10,484 nucleotides of DNA from Nitrososphaerota archaeon (GTDB lineage Archaea > Thermoproteota > Bathyarchaeia > Bathyarchaeales > Bathycorpusculaceae): positions 1 through 10,484 of the forward strand of contig JAITCR010000086.1 in assembly GCA_031282985.1 (NCBI GenBank), read 5' to 3'. Positions 1 through 7,313 of this stretch are shown piece by piece; position 1 is the first letter of the stretch, and each line of letters begins with the position of its first letter. The notes under the pieces were generated by a model. That model searched no databases. It had not been told where the DNA came from and saw nothing but the letters and a program-made list of their open reading frames with translations. The position numbers and the translations under genes were made by a program.

Positions 1-558
1 GGTTGAAGATGCCTTGATCAAAAATGGAACATTTTCACTACCGGGACGAAAAGCACTACTGAAAAGCGACATGGAATATGAAGTGGTTTTAATCGATACT
101 ACAGAATCACTGCAGAGCGTCCTAAAAAAAGCAAAGGAGCTACTACAGTGACAAAAAGAAAAAGAAACATCCATAAAGGTTCAAGTGGTTGTAAACAAAG
201 CTGGTGGTTAAATCATTTGTATATCATTTGTTAATGGTAGGTGTCATGCTTTTAGGTTATTTAAAGAGCAAAGCTAAAGTTTGATTCTAAAATCCGAGCT
301 GTTGTAGACACAGGATATATTGGCATTACAAAGTTTCATGCTAATTCAGTAATTCCGGTAAAGCGCAGTAAGAAAAGACCGTTAACCAAAGAAGATAAAG
401 TGTTTAACCGATCTGTTTCAAGTGAGCGTGTTTTAAATGAACACATGATCGGTCTGATTAAGCGGTTTAAAATCGTGTCAGATCGTTATCGTAGTAGACG
501 TAAACGCTTCGGCTTAAGATTCAACTTAATATGTGATATCTGCAATTATGAAAACTAG
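1..558 (+). pseudogene. Decayed IS5-family DDE transposase (3' part)
   Basis: Coding similarity is spread over three frames, so this is a dead transposase whose 5' part lies left of the window. Frame 2 reads LPGRKALLKSDMEYEVVLID and then loses frame near 112-115, where one missing base explains the shift to ERPKKSK in frame 1. From about 182 to 285 frame 2 carries QVVVNK, a stop at 209-211, then ICISFVNGRCHAFRLFKE. From about 270 frame 1 carries VVDTGYIG, RPLTKEDK, SSERVLNEHMIG and RRKRFGLRFNLI, ending at TAG 556-558. The three acidic residues expected of a DDE enzyme are all recognisable: Asp in VLID, Asp in VVDTGY and Glu in SSERVLNEH. The family call is from remembered motif similarity to IS5-type transposases. 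It cannot make a working enzyme without at least two frame corrections. Confidence 0.85.
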
Positions 559-561
559 CAG

Positions 562-576
562 TTTTGCAAGAAGTCT
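562..576. repeat. Probable right terminal repeat of the IS5-type element
   Basis: Just after the transposase stop the sequence TTTTGCAAGAAGTCT appears. Its complement, AGACTTCTTGCAAAA, resembles terminal repeats I recall for IS5-type elements. The matching left end lies outside the window, so the inverted repeat and target duplication cannot be confirmed. Confidence 0.35.
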
Positions 577-797
577 ATTGTTTTGACTTTTTGGTCTTCC
601 TTTCGGCACATTTTTCACTGATAATGCATAAAGCAACCAAACTACATAATTCTATCGTATATTAGGACACTGTCAAAAATTGAAGCATTAAATAAAATCA
701 GGTCTTTATCGAATAGCTTCTTTCTACATGCAGTGCAAGTTTTTGCCGCAAATCCTAAAAAGCATAAATATGCGTTATTACTGTAGAGGAATTTTAT
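577..797. other. Intergenic spacer, mostly unassigned
   Basis: No convincing coding sequence, RNA gene or repeat array was seen here. The stretch is AT-rich. It contains the short palindrome GACACTGTC (about 666-674), a possible trace of another element end, and a small AT-rich palindrome close to the next gene, listed separately. It must also hold the promoter of the gene at 798. Confidence 0.5.
754..773 (+). promoter_or_regulatory. Candidate promoter or operator upstream of the 156-residue gene
   Basis: TCCTAAAAAG is followed directly by GCATAAATATGC (762-773), an inverted repeat with 5-base arms and a 2-base centre. It ends 24 bases before the TTG start at 798. The A/T-rich core could be an archaeal TATA box, a weak bacterial -10 region, or a binding site for the gene's own product. 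The sequence alone does not say which, and no good -35 box is seen. Confidence 0.25.
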
Positions 798-1268
798 TTG
801 AAGCGCATTGAAGCTCGTATTAAAACACCATTTGGCGAAGTTGTCATTGAAGGCGATAGTCCGCAGGAGATTTTAAACATGATGGAAACGATTCCTGAGA
901 ATTTTGTGGAGAAAATGTCTGATGTTGTTTTTAAGCGTTTAACCCTTTCGAAGGTTCAGTTAAAGGGTATTATTGAATTAACAACTGAGGGGCCAATTAT
1001 TGTAACTCGTGAGGGTTTGACTCATTATGAAGCTGCAGGTTTGATTCTTTATGCTTCAGATGAACATAAAAATACAGTTACCCAAGTGCAGAAGCTATTA
1101 GAATCCAGTGGCATTAAGAGTATGGTTCCTGCGCGTTTAAATGAAATGACTAAACGTGGTCAAGTGTTCAAGCCTGATCCAAATAAGCCTGAATTTAAAT
1201 TAACTATTCAAGGTGAAAAATGGGTTGAGATTGAAGTGATAAATAGGCTTAAAGAGAAAACAAGTTAA
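798..1268 (+). CDS. Conserved small protein, probable winged-helix DNA-binding protein
   Basis: 156 residues, starting at TTG with GAGGA at 786-790 (7 bases upstream), which supports this start. No function is known to me. Two parts can be seen. Residues 1-50 include a short beta-like opening (KRIEARIKTPFGEVVIEGD) and a helical stretch (SPQEILNMMETIPENF). Residues 70-150 look like a winged helix: helix THYEAAGLILYAS, a helix-turn-helix-like segment TVTQVQKLLESSGI, a recognition-like helix VPARLNEMTKRG, then a hairpin wing VFKPDPNKPEFKLTIQGEKWV. Similar proteins, as I recall them, occur in uncultured archaea such as Bathyarchaeia, but I could not search. It is a single-gene unit, convergent with the glutamate synthase/purine operon and next to IS debris. 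No membrane segment or signal peptide is visible. A transcription factor, or a protein from an integrated element, is possible. Confidence 0.75.
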   Translation: MKRIEARIKTPFGEVVIEGDSPQEILNMMETIPENFVEKMSDVVFKRLTLSKVQLKGIIELTTEGPIIVTREGLTHYEAAGLILYASDEHKNTVTQVQKLLESSGIKSMVPARLNEMTKRGQVFKPDPNKPEFKLTIQGEKWVEIEVINRLKEKTS

Positions 1269-1280
1269 ACACACATTTGG

Positions 1281-1313
1281 AGAGTGCAAATAGCACTCTG
1301 GCAGGCTTTTTTT
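1281..1313 (+). terminator. Hairpin plus T-run ending the 156-residue gene
   Basis: AGAGTGC (1281-1287) pairs perfectly with GCACTCT (1293-1299) across a 5-base AAATA loop. Seven T residues follow at 1307-1313. Seven bases (GGCAGGC) separate the stem from the T-run, longer than in a classical intrinsic terminator, so termination might rest on the T-run alone. It lies between two convergent genes. The minus strand has no T-run after the stem, so it is a weaker terminator for the operon. Confidence 0.55.
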
Positions 1314-1357
1314 GTTGACATATTGATAGATAGTTGCTGTTTTGTTCTATAACTCTG

Positions 1358-2077
1358 TTAGTTTGCTGTGTATAACTGTTTGTAGGGGTTTTTTGCATTA
1401 GGCTTTAATACGTAAAATTGACCTTTTAGGAGGGATTGCGAATTCATGTTGAAATATTCGGCGAATTCGGAAATGTATGGTTTTATTTCTATTAGGTCTT
1501 CCTTTGAGGCAATTTCTGCTGTAACTTGGGCTGGTAGTCCTATAAGTTCTTTATCTGTTTTTATGAAAATTTTTCCTCCATGCATTCCGGTTCCTGTAAA
1601 GTTTCCAATAGGTACAATGTCTTCTGTGCTTATGCCGAGTACTACAATTAGTCCACCTGCTATGTATTCGCCTAAAAAGCTGCCTACTTTGCCACCTATA
1701 ATAATTGTCGGTTTTTTATCTTTGTATTCTTTCATATGAATACCTGTTCGGTATCCTGCATCGTCGCGTACAAAGATACTGCCTCCTCGCATGGCATAGC
1801 CAAGTGCGTCACCGGCGTTACCATGTATGATGATTTTGCCATCATTCATAGTATCACCAACTGCATCCTGCGCGTTGCCTTTTATTGTTATAACACCTCC
1901 ATCTAAATATGCGCCAAGTGCGTTACCTGGTGTTCCATTTATTGTAATTTTTTTCTCTTTTAAACCACTGCCGATAAATCGTTGCCCATAACAATCCGTT
2001 ATGTAAACATCCTCTGTAGCTTCTTTTATTTGTTCATTTAATTTTTTAAAGTCAAGATCTTTTGCTGAAATGTTCAT
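1358..2077 (-). CDS. gltB3: Glutamate synthase GXGXG (domain 3) subunit
   Basis: 239 residues corresponding to the C-terminal beta-helix domain of the large subunit of glutamate synthase, here a free-standing protein. The family hallmark is the run of repeated glycine units at about residues 45-165: GNALGAYLDGG, GNAQDAVGDTMNDG, GNAGDALGYAMRGG, then VGSFLGEYIAGG and GNFTGTGMHGG. In canonical GltB this domain is structural and helps join the amidotransferase and FMN domains. The same role as a separate chain is inferred. The start is fixed by a 4-base ATGA overlap with the stop of the oxidoreductase gene and by GGAGGAG about 10 bases upstream. It is the last gene of the operon, far from the other two synthase pieces, which sit at the front. 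The roughly 70-residue tail after the glycine repeats (ASKEDLIEIKPYISEFAEYF) is helical and typical of free-standing GXGXG proteins. Confidence 0.9.
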   Translation of the reverse strand: MNISAKDLDFKKLNEQIKEATEDVYITDCYGQRFIGSGLKEKKITINGTPGNALGAYLDGGVITIKGNAQDAVGDTMNDGKIIIHGNAGDALGYAMRGGSIFVRDDAGYRTGIHMKEYKDKKPTIIIGGKVGSFLGEYIAGGLIVVLGISTEDIVPIGNFTGTGMHGGKIFIKTDKELIGLPAQVTAEIASKEDLIEIKPYISEFAEYFNMNSQSLLKGQFYVLKPNAKNPYKQLYTAN

Positions 2078-3303
2078 TTTATTTTTTCTCCTCCTAATTT
2101 GACCATTCTAACATTTTTAGTAAATGCCATAAGTCCCGGTTTTTCACAGACAAGTACAAAATCAATTGTGTCAAGTGGGGTTCTTTCGCGGATTAAGCTC
2201 GTATAAATCCCAGCCTTCTCCACGTTGCCAACAAGAATATACCCGTTTAGTTTATTCTCACTGTAGAATAGGCGTTTATAATTTCCGTTTTTATTTTCAG
2301 TGTACGCATCGCCATTATAACTTCCGGCTGTAATTATGTGTAAACCGAAAAATCCAATGGCATTCATGGGAATTGCCTTGTCAAAACTCTTTTTACCACC
2401 GGCCATATTGATCCCTGCGCACTCACCTTGTATGTAAGCATTGGGTAGTAATGCCATTATTTTGTTTTGACCACTTGACACATCAAACGTTTGTGTACAG
2501 TCGCCTGCTGCGTATATGTCAGGTGTGGTGGTTTCTGATTTTTCGTTTATGAAAATTCCGCGATCAATTTGAGCTACCTCTTTGAGTAGTCCAGTATTTG
2601 GGCGTACACCCACAGCAAGAACAAGAACATCAAAAGGTATCCTATCACCGTTATCTAATATAGCGGTATTATATTCAAACCGTTTTACACTACAAGAAAG
2701 TCTAAACGAAAGGCCCATGTTCTCTAGGTGAAACTGAACCAGCTTAGCACTGTCATCATCTAAAATACTGGACAATATCTTTGGTGCAAGGTCAAGTACG
2801 GTAACATGTGCAACTCTTTTTAAAATACCCTCAGCACATTTAAGTCCAATAAGTCCTGCACCAACAATTAGCACCTGCTTGTTTTGACTTAAAACATTGT
2901 TTAATTTTTGTGCATCATCAAAGCTCATAAACGTGTATTTGTGATCTACCAAATCAAGCCCTTCAAATGGTGGAACAAACGCTGTTGAGCCCGTTGCAAC
3001 AAGCAACTTGTCAAATGATATTTGATTTCCATTTGATAGATACACTTGCTTTGTTTTAGCATTTACTTCTGTTACAGTACCCTGTATCAGGGTACAATGA
3101 TTCTCTGCATAAAAACTATCCCCCCGATATCTCATTTGCTCTTCCGTGGTTTTTCCAAACAAAAAATAAGAAATAAGCGGTCGAGAATATGTATGATGCG
3201 ACTCATTTGTAATTATGACAATTTCGCCAAAAATATCAATTTGTCGTATACCCTCTACTGCACCGACACCTGCCGCAGAGTTACCAATAATAACATACTT
3301 CAT
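2074..3303 (-). CDS. FAD/NAD(P)-dependent oxidoreductase, electron-input subunit of the glutamate synthase
   Basis: 409 residues of the pyridine nucleotide-disulphide oxidoreductase fold, closest in layout to NADH:rubredoxin reductase and NirB-type flavoproteins. The FAD-binding Rossmann motif is at the N-terminus (VIIGNSAAGVGA, residues 4-15). An ATG motif is at 103-105, a second NAD(P)-binding motif at 145-153 (LIVGAGLIG), and the FAD-contacting AAGD at 265-268. No CxxxxC redox-disulphide pair is seen beside the first motif, so it is not a classical disulphide reductase. Asp171 at the end of the second nucleotide-binding strand may favour NADH over NADPH (inference). The start directly abuts the ferredoxin stop (TAAATG), with GGAGAGG just upstream. 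Its position between the ferredoxin subunit and the GXGXG subunit suggests it oxidises NAD(P)H and passes electrons to the Fe-S proteins of the synthase, replacing the bacterial GltD small subunit. Confidence 0.85.
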   Translation of the reverse strand: MKYVIIGNSAAGVGAVEGIRQIDIFGEIVIITNESHHTYSRPLISYFLFGKTTEEQMRYRGDSFYAENHCTLIQGTVTEVNAKTKQVYLSNGNQISFDKLLVATGSTAFVPPFEGLDLVDHKYTFMSFDDAQKLNNVLSQNKQVLIVGAGLIGLKCAEGILKRVAHVTVLDLAPKILSSILDDDSAKLVQFHLENMGLSFRLSCSVKRFEYNTAILDNGDRIPFDVLVLAVGVRPNTGLLKEVAQIDRGIFINEKSETTTPDIYAAGDCTQTFDVSSGQNKIMALLPNAYIQGECAGINMAGGKKSFDKAIPMNAIGFFGLHIITAGSYNGDAYTENKNGNYKRLFYSENKLNGYILVGNVEKAGIYTSLIRERTPLDTIDFVLVCEKPGLMAFTKNVRMVKLGGEKIK

Positions 3304-3735
3304 TTATTGCCTCTCCTCAAAAACTATCGCGCCATTTGGGCAGCCTCTAACGCATGCAGGAGTTCCAACAACAGTTTTGATACATAATTCACATTTCTGA
3401 ACTACACCATCGTCTGAGGAAGAAATTGCTCCGTATGGACAAATTAAAATACATGTATAACAGTTAACACATTTATCTCTATTAATTGTAACAACACCAT
3501 CTACTCTGGTTAATGCTCCTGTAATGCAACCCTTAACGCATAACGGTTCCTGACAATGCCGACAGGAAACAGCAAAACTAACTCCGTCACGTTCCTCAAT
3601 CTTTATTTTTGGTTTTATCTTTACATTTTTCAAAGCCCTTGCCATATCTTTTTCATTCATATCAGCAAAAGCGCAGTGATATTCACATAAATGACAACCC
3701 AAACACCACTTCTCGTTTACATAGACTCTTTTCAT
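3304..3735 (-). CDS. Four-cluster [4Fe-4S] ferredoxin-type electron-transfer subunit (HycB/DmsB-like)
   Basis: 143 residues with sixteen cysteines in four groups, enough for four [4Fe-4S] clusters: C11-C14-C17-C21, C58-C61-C66-C70, C89-C92-C95-C99 and C115-C118-C128-C132. The uneven spacing of the second and fourth groups is typical of the HycB/DmsB family of Fe-S relay subunits rather than small free ferredoxins. No Tat or Sec signal is present, so it should be cytoplasmic. It sits between purA (7-base gap) and the oxidoreductase (no gap), so it probably carries electrons between the flavoprotein and the FMN synthase domain. The purA end sequence (ATGAGGTAA) supplies a possible Shine-Dalgarno about 10 bases before the ATG, suggesting translation coupled to purA. 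Homologues also serve other redox enzymes, so the partner is inferred from context. Confidence 0.85.
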   Translation of the reverse strand: MKRVYVNEKWCLGCHLCEYHCAFADMNEKDMARALKNVKIKPKIKIEERDGVSFAVSCRHCQEPLCVKGCITGALTRVDGVVTINRDKCVNCYTCILICPYGAISSSDDGVVQKCELCIKTVVGTPACVRGCPNGAIVFEERQ

Positions 3736-3742
3736 ACATCAG

Positions 3743-5029
3743 TTACCTCATTATCAAATAATCTTCCCGTCCAGCGCCCACAGACACATACTTAACAGGG
3801 CAACCTACGGCTTTTTCGATAAATCGGATGTACTTAATCGCCATATCGGGTAAATCTTCTATTTTTCGGCAGTTTGATATATCCGTTTTAAAACCGTCTA
3901 AATATTCATACACAGGTTCTGCTCTCACGAGTTTATCCCCTGTAGGGAAATAATCAATTTGTACGCCGTCAACTTTGTATGCGACACAAACCGGAATTTT
4001 ATCAAGATATGAAAGGACATCTAGTTTTGTTAGTGCAAGCTCATCAGTTCCCTGCACTTTAACACCATATTTACTTGCCGGAACATCAAATCCACCAACT
4101 CTGCGAGGCCTACCCGTCGCAGCACCATACTCCGCACCCGCCTCACGTAAAGCAACAGCATCTTCACCAAACATTTCAACAGCGAACGGTCCTCCACCAA
4201 CACAGCTAGAATAAGCTTTCATAACACCAACCACCCGGTCAAGTTTTACACCTGGAATTCCGGCACCTATTGGTGCATAAGCCGCAAGGGTCTGCGATGA
4301 CGTAGTATATGGGTAAATACCATAATCGATATCTCGTAACGCCCCAAGTTGTGCTTCAAACAAAATGTTCTTATTTGCATAAGCAGCTGCCGAAAGGTAC
4401 TTTTCAGTATCCATAATAAATGGAATAAGGTGTGTTCCGAAGTCATGTAACCATTTCATGATATCATCCAATTTTGCCTCAGATGATCCGTAACCTTTCA
4501 ATGTAATGTTTTTCCAAGAAAGGATATCAGCAATTTTCTGCTTCAAACTCTCAAAACACAGCAAATCACCCATTCGCAACCCTTTTTTCATGTACTTATC
4601 ACCGTACACGGGAGCGATACCTCGACGAGTAGAGCCGTATTTTTTATCGCCTAGTCGCTCTTCTTCTAAAATATCCTGTAGTTTATGATAAGGTAAACAA
4701 ATAAAGGCTTTATCACTAATTTTCAAGTTATCAGTTGTCACTTTAATGCCTTTTTCCTGAAGCGCCTTAATTTCACTGCACAAATGCTCTATATCAATTA
4801 CCATGCCATTGCCCATGACATTGACTGTTCCCTCACGTAAAACACCTGATGGAAGAAGATTCAAAATAAATCGACCTCTCTCATTTACAATAGTATGTCC
4901 AGCGTTGTTGCCACCCTGATATCTACAAATAACCTCATATCCCTCTGACAACAAGTCAACCATACGGCCTTTGCCTTCATCGCCCCAATTTATACCAACT
5001 ACAGCTGTAAGCACATTTTTCACTCTCAT
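3743..5029 (-). CDS. purA: Adenylosuccinate synthetase
   Basis: Joins IMP and aspartate using GTP to give adenylosuccinate, the first committed step to AMP, in the cytoplasm. 428 residues is the normal length. The GTP-binding/catalytic motif WGDEGKG is at 15-21 (Asp17 the presumed base) and NNAGHT at 41-46 carries the catalytic His45. GSTRRGIAP is at 132-140, KAYSSCVGGGPF at 271-282 and TGRPRRVGGFD at 305-315. The variants GINWGDEGKGRMVDLL and SSCVG in place of the commoner AQWGDEGKGKIVDLL and TTRVG match the PurA type I recall from Clostridia. In that type the loop is usually VGEGPF; here residue 279 is Gly instead of Glu. The ATG overlaps the purB stop (ATGA) and no strong ribosome site is visible, so translational coupling is likely. 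A GTG two codons in is an alternative start. Confidence 0.96.
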   Translation of the reverse strand: MRVKNVLTAVVGINWGDEGKGRMVDLLSEGYEVICRYQGGNNAGHTIVNERGRFILNLLPSGVLREGTVNVMGNGMVIDIEHLCSEIKALQEKGIKVTTDNLKISDKAFICLPYHKLQDILEEERLGDKKYGSTRRGIAPVYGDKYMKKGLRMGDLLCFESLKQKIADILSWKNITLKGYGSSEAKLDDIMKWLHDFGTHLIPFIMDTEKYLSAAAYANKNILFEAQLGALRDIDYGIYPYTTSSQTLAAYAPIGAGIPGVKLDRVVGVMKAYSSCVGGGPFAVEMFGEDAVALREAGAEYGAATGRPRRVGGFDVPASKYGVKVQGTDELALTKLDVLSYLDKIPVCVAYKVDGVQIDYFPTGDKLVRAEPVYEYLDGFKTDISNCRKIEDLPDMAIKYIRFIEKAVGCPVKYVSVGAGREDYLIMR

Positions 5030-6453
5030 ACTGTTATTTTAACATCCACGCCTAACAGTTCCCTATTAACTTCAAGAACCGTTCTAACTTCACATAAAAA
5101 CTCAACAGTTTGCTCATTTGCTCTACCTATGAATTGCTCAGTGTGTAGTAACTCTTTCATTTCAACCCCTGTTATACCAAAAGCCGTATCCCTTAATATG
5201 CGAGAAATCAAATCATTTTCCTCACCATGCTGCTTCATCTTTCTTGCAGCCTCAACCGAATGCAACCGTATCTTCTCATGAAGTATCTGTCGGTCACCAC
5301 CTTTTTTGACACAGTGCATCAAAATATTTTCAGTCGCCATAAACGGTAGCTCTTCATTTAAGTGCTTCTCTATCATTTTAGGATAAACGGTAATACCACT
5401 TAGAACGTTAATTATAAGCGCAAGAATCGCGTCTACAGCAAGAAAAGCCTCAGGGATTGATATACGCTTGTTAGCCGAATCGTCAAGAGTACGCTCTAGC
5501 CATTGTGCACTTGCGGTTAACGCGGGATTAAGTGCATCAACAATTACGTATCTAGCCAGAGATGCTATACGTTCACTTCGCATAGGATTTCTTTTATATG
5601 CCATAGCACTTGAACTAACCTGACCTACCTCAAATGGTTCATCAACCTCTTTCAAATGTGAAAGCAGCCGAATGTCATTTGAAAACTTGTAAGCACTCTG
5701 AGCAATACCTGACAGTACAGACAGAGTATAATAATCAATTTTTCTCGAATAAGTCTGACCACTAACAGAGTACACCTTATCAAAACCCATTTTCTTAGCT
5801 ATCTTTTGCTCTAACAGCTTAACCTTATCATGATCACCATCAAACAAACTAAGAAAGCTTGCACCAGTACCCGTTGTTCCTTTACAGCCCAGCAGTTTCA
5901 AATTATCAAGCGTAAACTCAAGCTGATCCAAATCAAACAATAAATCCTGCATCCATAACGTCGCACGTTTCCCAACTGTAGTAGGCTGCGCCGGCTGAAA
6001 ATGAGTATACGCAAGACATGGCAAAGACTTGTAGGTATCCGCAAAATCATACATCTTGCTAATGGCATTTACCAGTAATTTTTTGATATGCAATAACGCT
6101 AAACGCTGCAAAATAATATCTGTATTATCACCAACGTAACAAGAAGTTGCACCCAAATGAATAATCGGTTTAGCCATAGAACATTGCTCACCAAAAGCAC
6201 GAATATGCGCCATAACATCATGCCTAACCTCAACTTCAAACTTAGCCGCCACCTCATAATTAATATCCGCAACACGCACCTTCATTTCATTAATCTGCTC
6301 TTCACTTATGCCAAGGCCTAACTCTTTTTGACTCTCAGCTAGGGCAACCCATAACTTACGCCATGTAGAAAATTTGTTGTCATCTGAGAAAATATTTTGC
6401 ATTTCCTTGCTTGCATATCGTTTACATAAAGGATTTTCATATCTGTTAGACAT
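5026..6453 (-). CDS. purB: Adenylosuccinate lyase
   Basis: Acts twice in purine synthesis, splitting fumarate from SAICAR to give AICAR and from adenylosuccinate to give AMP. It belongs to the fumarase/aspartase superfamily and works as a tetramer. At 475 residues it is the longer form common in Clostridia, whose N-terminus (SNRYENPLCKRYASKEMQ) it shares. Visible motifs are RHDVMAHIRAFG (77-88), HLGATSCYVGDNTD (99-112), the active-site THFQPAQPTTVGKRA (150-164) and the superfamily signature SSSAMAYKRNP (280-290). The usual Gly before the catalytic serine is Ser280 here. The gene overlaps purC by 8 bases and has GGAG 8 bases before its ATG. Upstream PurC makes its SAICAR substrate and downstream PurA makes its adenylosuccinate substrate, so the three genes form a complete aspartate-to-fumarate unit. 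Confidence 0.96.
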   Translation of the reverse strand: MSNRYENPLCKRYASKEMQNIFSDDNKFSTWRKLWVALAESQKELGLGISEEQINEMKVRVADINYEVAAKFEVEVRHDVMAHIRAFGEQCSMAKPIIHLGATSCYVGDNTDIILQRLALLHIKKLLVNAISKMYDFADTYKSLPCLAYTHFQPAQPTTVGKRATLWMQDLLFDLDQLEFTLDNLKLLGCKGTTGTGASFLSLFDGDHDKVKLLEQKIAKKMGFDKVYSVSGQTYSRKIDYYTLSVLSGIAQSAYKFSNDIRLLSHLKEVDEPFEVGQVSSSAMAYKRNPMRSERIASLARYVIVDALNPALTASAQWLERTLDDSANKRISIPEAFLAVDAILALIINVLSGITVYPKMIEKHLNEELPFMATENILMHCVKKGGDRQILHEKIRLHSVEAARKMKQHGEENDLISRILRDTAFGITGVEMKELLHTEQFIGRANEQTVEFLCEVRTVLEVNRELLGVDVKITV

Positions 6454-7297
6454 CTTGCAGTCTCCTTAAACACTCAGCATATATACCTGCTGTTTTTCTC
6501 AAAATTTCATCAGGAACATTATCAAACTGCATCTCACCATTTAATTTATTGTTGAGAAGCCAATCTCTCACGAATTGTTTATCATAACTTTTCGGCGAAT
6601 TTCCCACTTTATAATCAGACAAGCTCCAGAATCTGCTTGAATCTGGCGTGAATATTTCGTCTGCAAGAACAAGATTGCCCCCTGTGTCAAGGCCAAATTC
6701 AAATTTTGTATCTGCAATTATAATACCCTTACTATAAGCATACTTATAGCAGATGTCATAGAGCTCCAAACAAACCTTTTTCACTCTCTCCGCCAGCTCT
6801 ATACCAATTATATCTGCAACATTCTTACCTGAAATGTACTCATCATGCCCAATATGCGCCTTTGTTGAAGGAGTAAAAATTGGTGCAGCCAATTTTTCGG
6901 CCAGTTTATAATCACCTTCTAAGCTATATCCACAAAATTCTTGGTTTTTGGAATAAGCTTCCCACATATGTCCAAACATGTAGCCCCGAACGATAAACTC
7001 GAATGGTAATATTTTCAATTTTTTAACTATAATCGTACGATCTTCAAACTCTTCTTTCTGGAAACATTCCGGCATATCCTTAAGGTTATTTGAAATAATA
7101 TGGTTAGATATAATGTCTTTTGTGAAATTAAACCAAAACAGAGAAACCGCATTTAAAATCTTCCCCTTACCTGTCACGGGTTTAGATAAGATTACGTCAA
7201 ACGCAGAGATTCTGTCTGTGGTAACAATGACTAATTTGTTATCTGAAACCTCGTATACATCTCTTACTTTTCCACTGATTACTTTTTTCATTATCAC
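6446..7297 (-). CDS. purC: Phosphoribosylaminoimidazole-succinocarboxamide (SAICAR) synthase
   Basis: Condenses CAIR with aspartate using ATP to form SAICAR, the eighth step of IMP synthesis. 283 residues. Conserved blocks are KVRDVYE (10-16), TDRISAFDVIL (27-37), the SAICAR synthase signature LPFEFIVRGY (97-106), the second signature IIIADTKFEFG (192-202) and DEIFTPDSSRFW (213-224). The start is ambiguous: GTG at 7297 lies 5 bases after a strong GGAGGT, while the ATG two codons later (7291) lies 11 bases after it and gives the more usual N-terminus MKKVISGK. Ribosome-site spacing favours GTG. It follows the FMN synthase gene by 16 bases and overlaps purB by 8. No bifunctional PurE fusion is present, and no other purine gene lies upstream in the operon. 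Confidence 0.96.
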   Translation of the reverse strand: MIMKKVISGKVRDVYEVSDNKLVIVTTDRISAFDVILSKPVTGKGKILNAVSLFWFNFTKDIISNHIISNNLKDMPECFQKEEFEDRTIIVKKLKILPFEFIVRGYMFGHMWEAYSKNQEFCGYSLEGDYKLAEKLAAPIFTPSTKAHIGHDEYISGKNVADIIGIELAERVKKVCLELYDICYKYAYSKGIIIADTKFEFGLDTGGNLVLADEIFTPDSSRFWSLSDYKVGNSPKSYDKQFVRDWLLNNKLNGEMQFDNVPDEILRKTAGIYAECLRRLQDV

Positions 7298-7313
7298 TTG
7301 TTACCTCCCATAG

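Noticed and set aside
1281..1299. Terminator for the minus-strand operon
   Set aside because: On the minus strand the stem is followed by CCAAATGTG rather than a T-run, so only the plus-strand gene is credibly served.
1446..1739. 97-codon plus-strand open frame opposite gltB3
   Set aside because: Pro/Ser/Ile-rich translation antisense to the glycine repeats of gltB3, with no family resemblance. It is a shadow.
3046..3400. Plus-strand open frames opposite the flavoprotein start and ferredoxin end
   Set aside because: Antisense to conserved coding sequence, with no recognisable domain.
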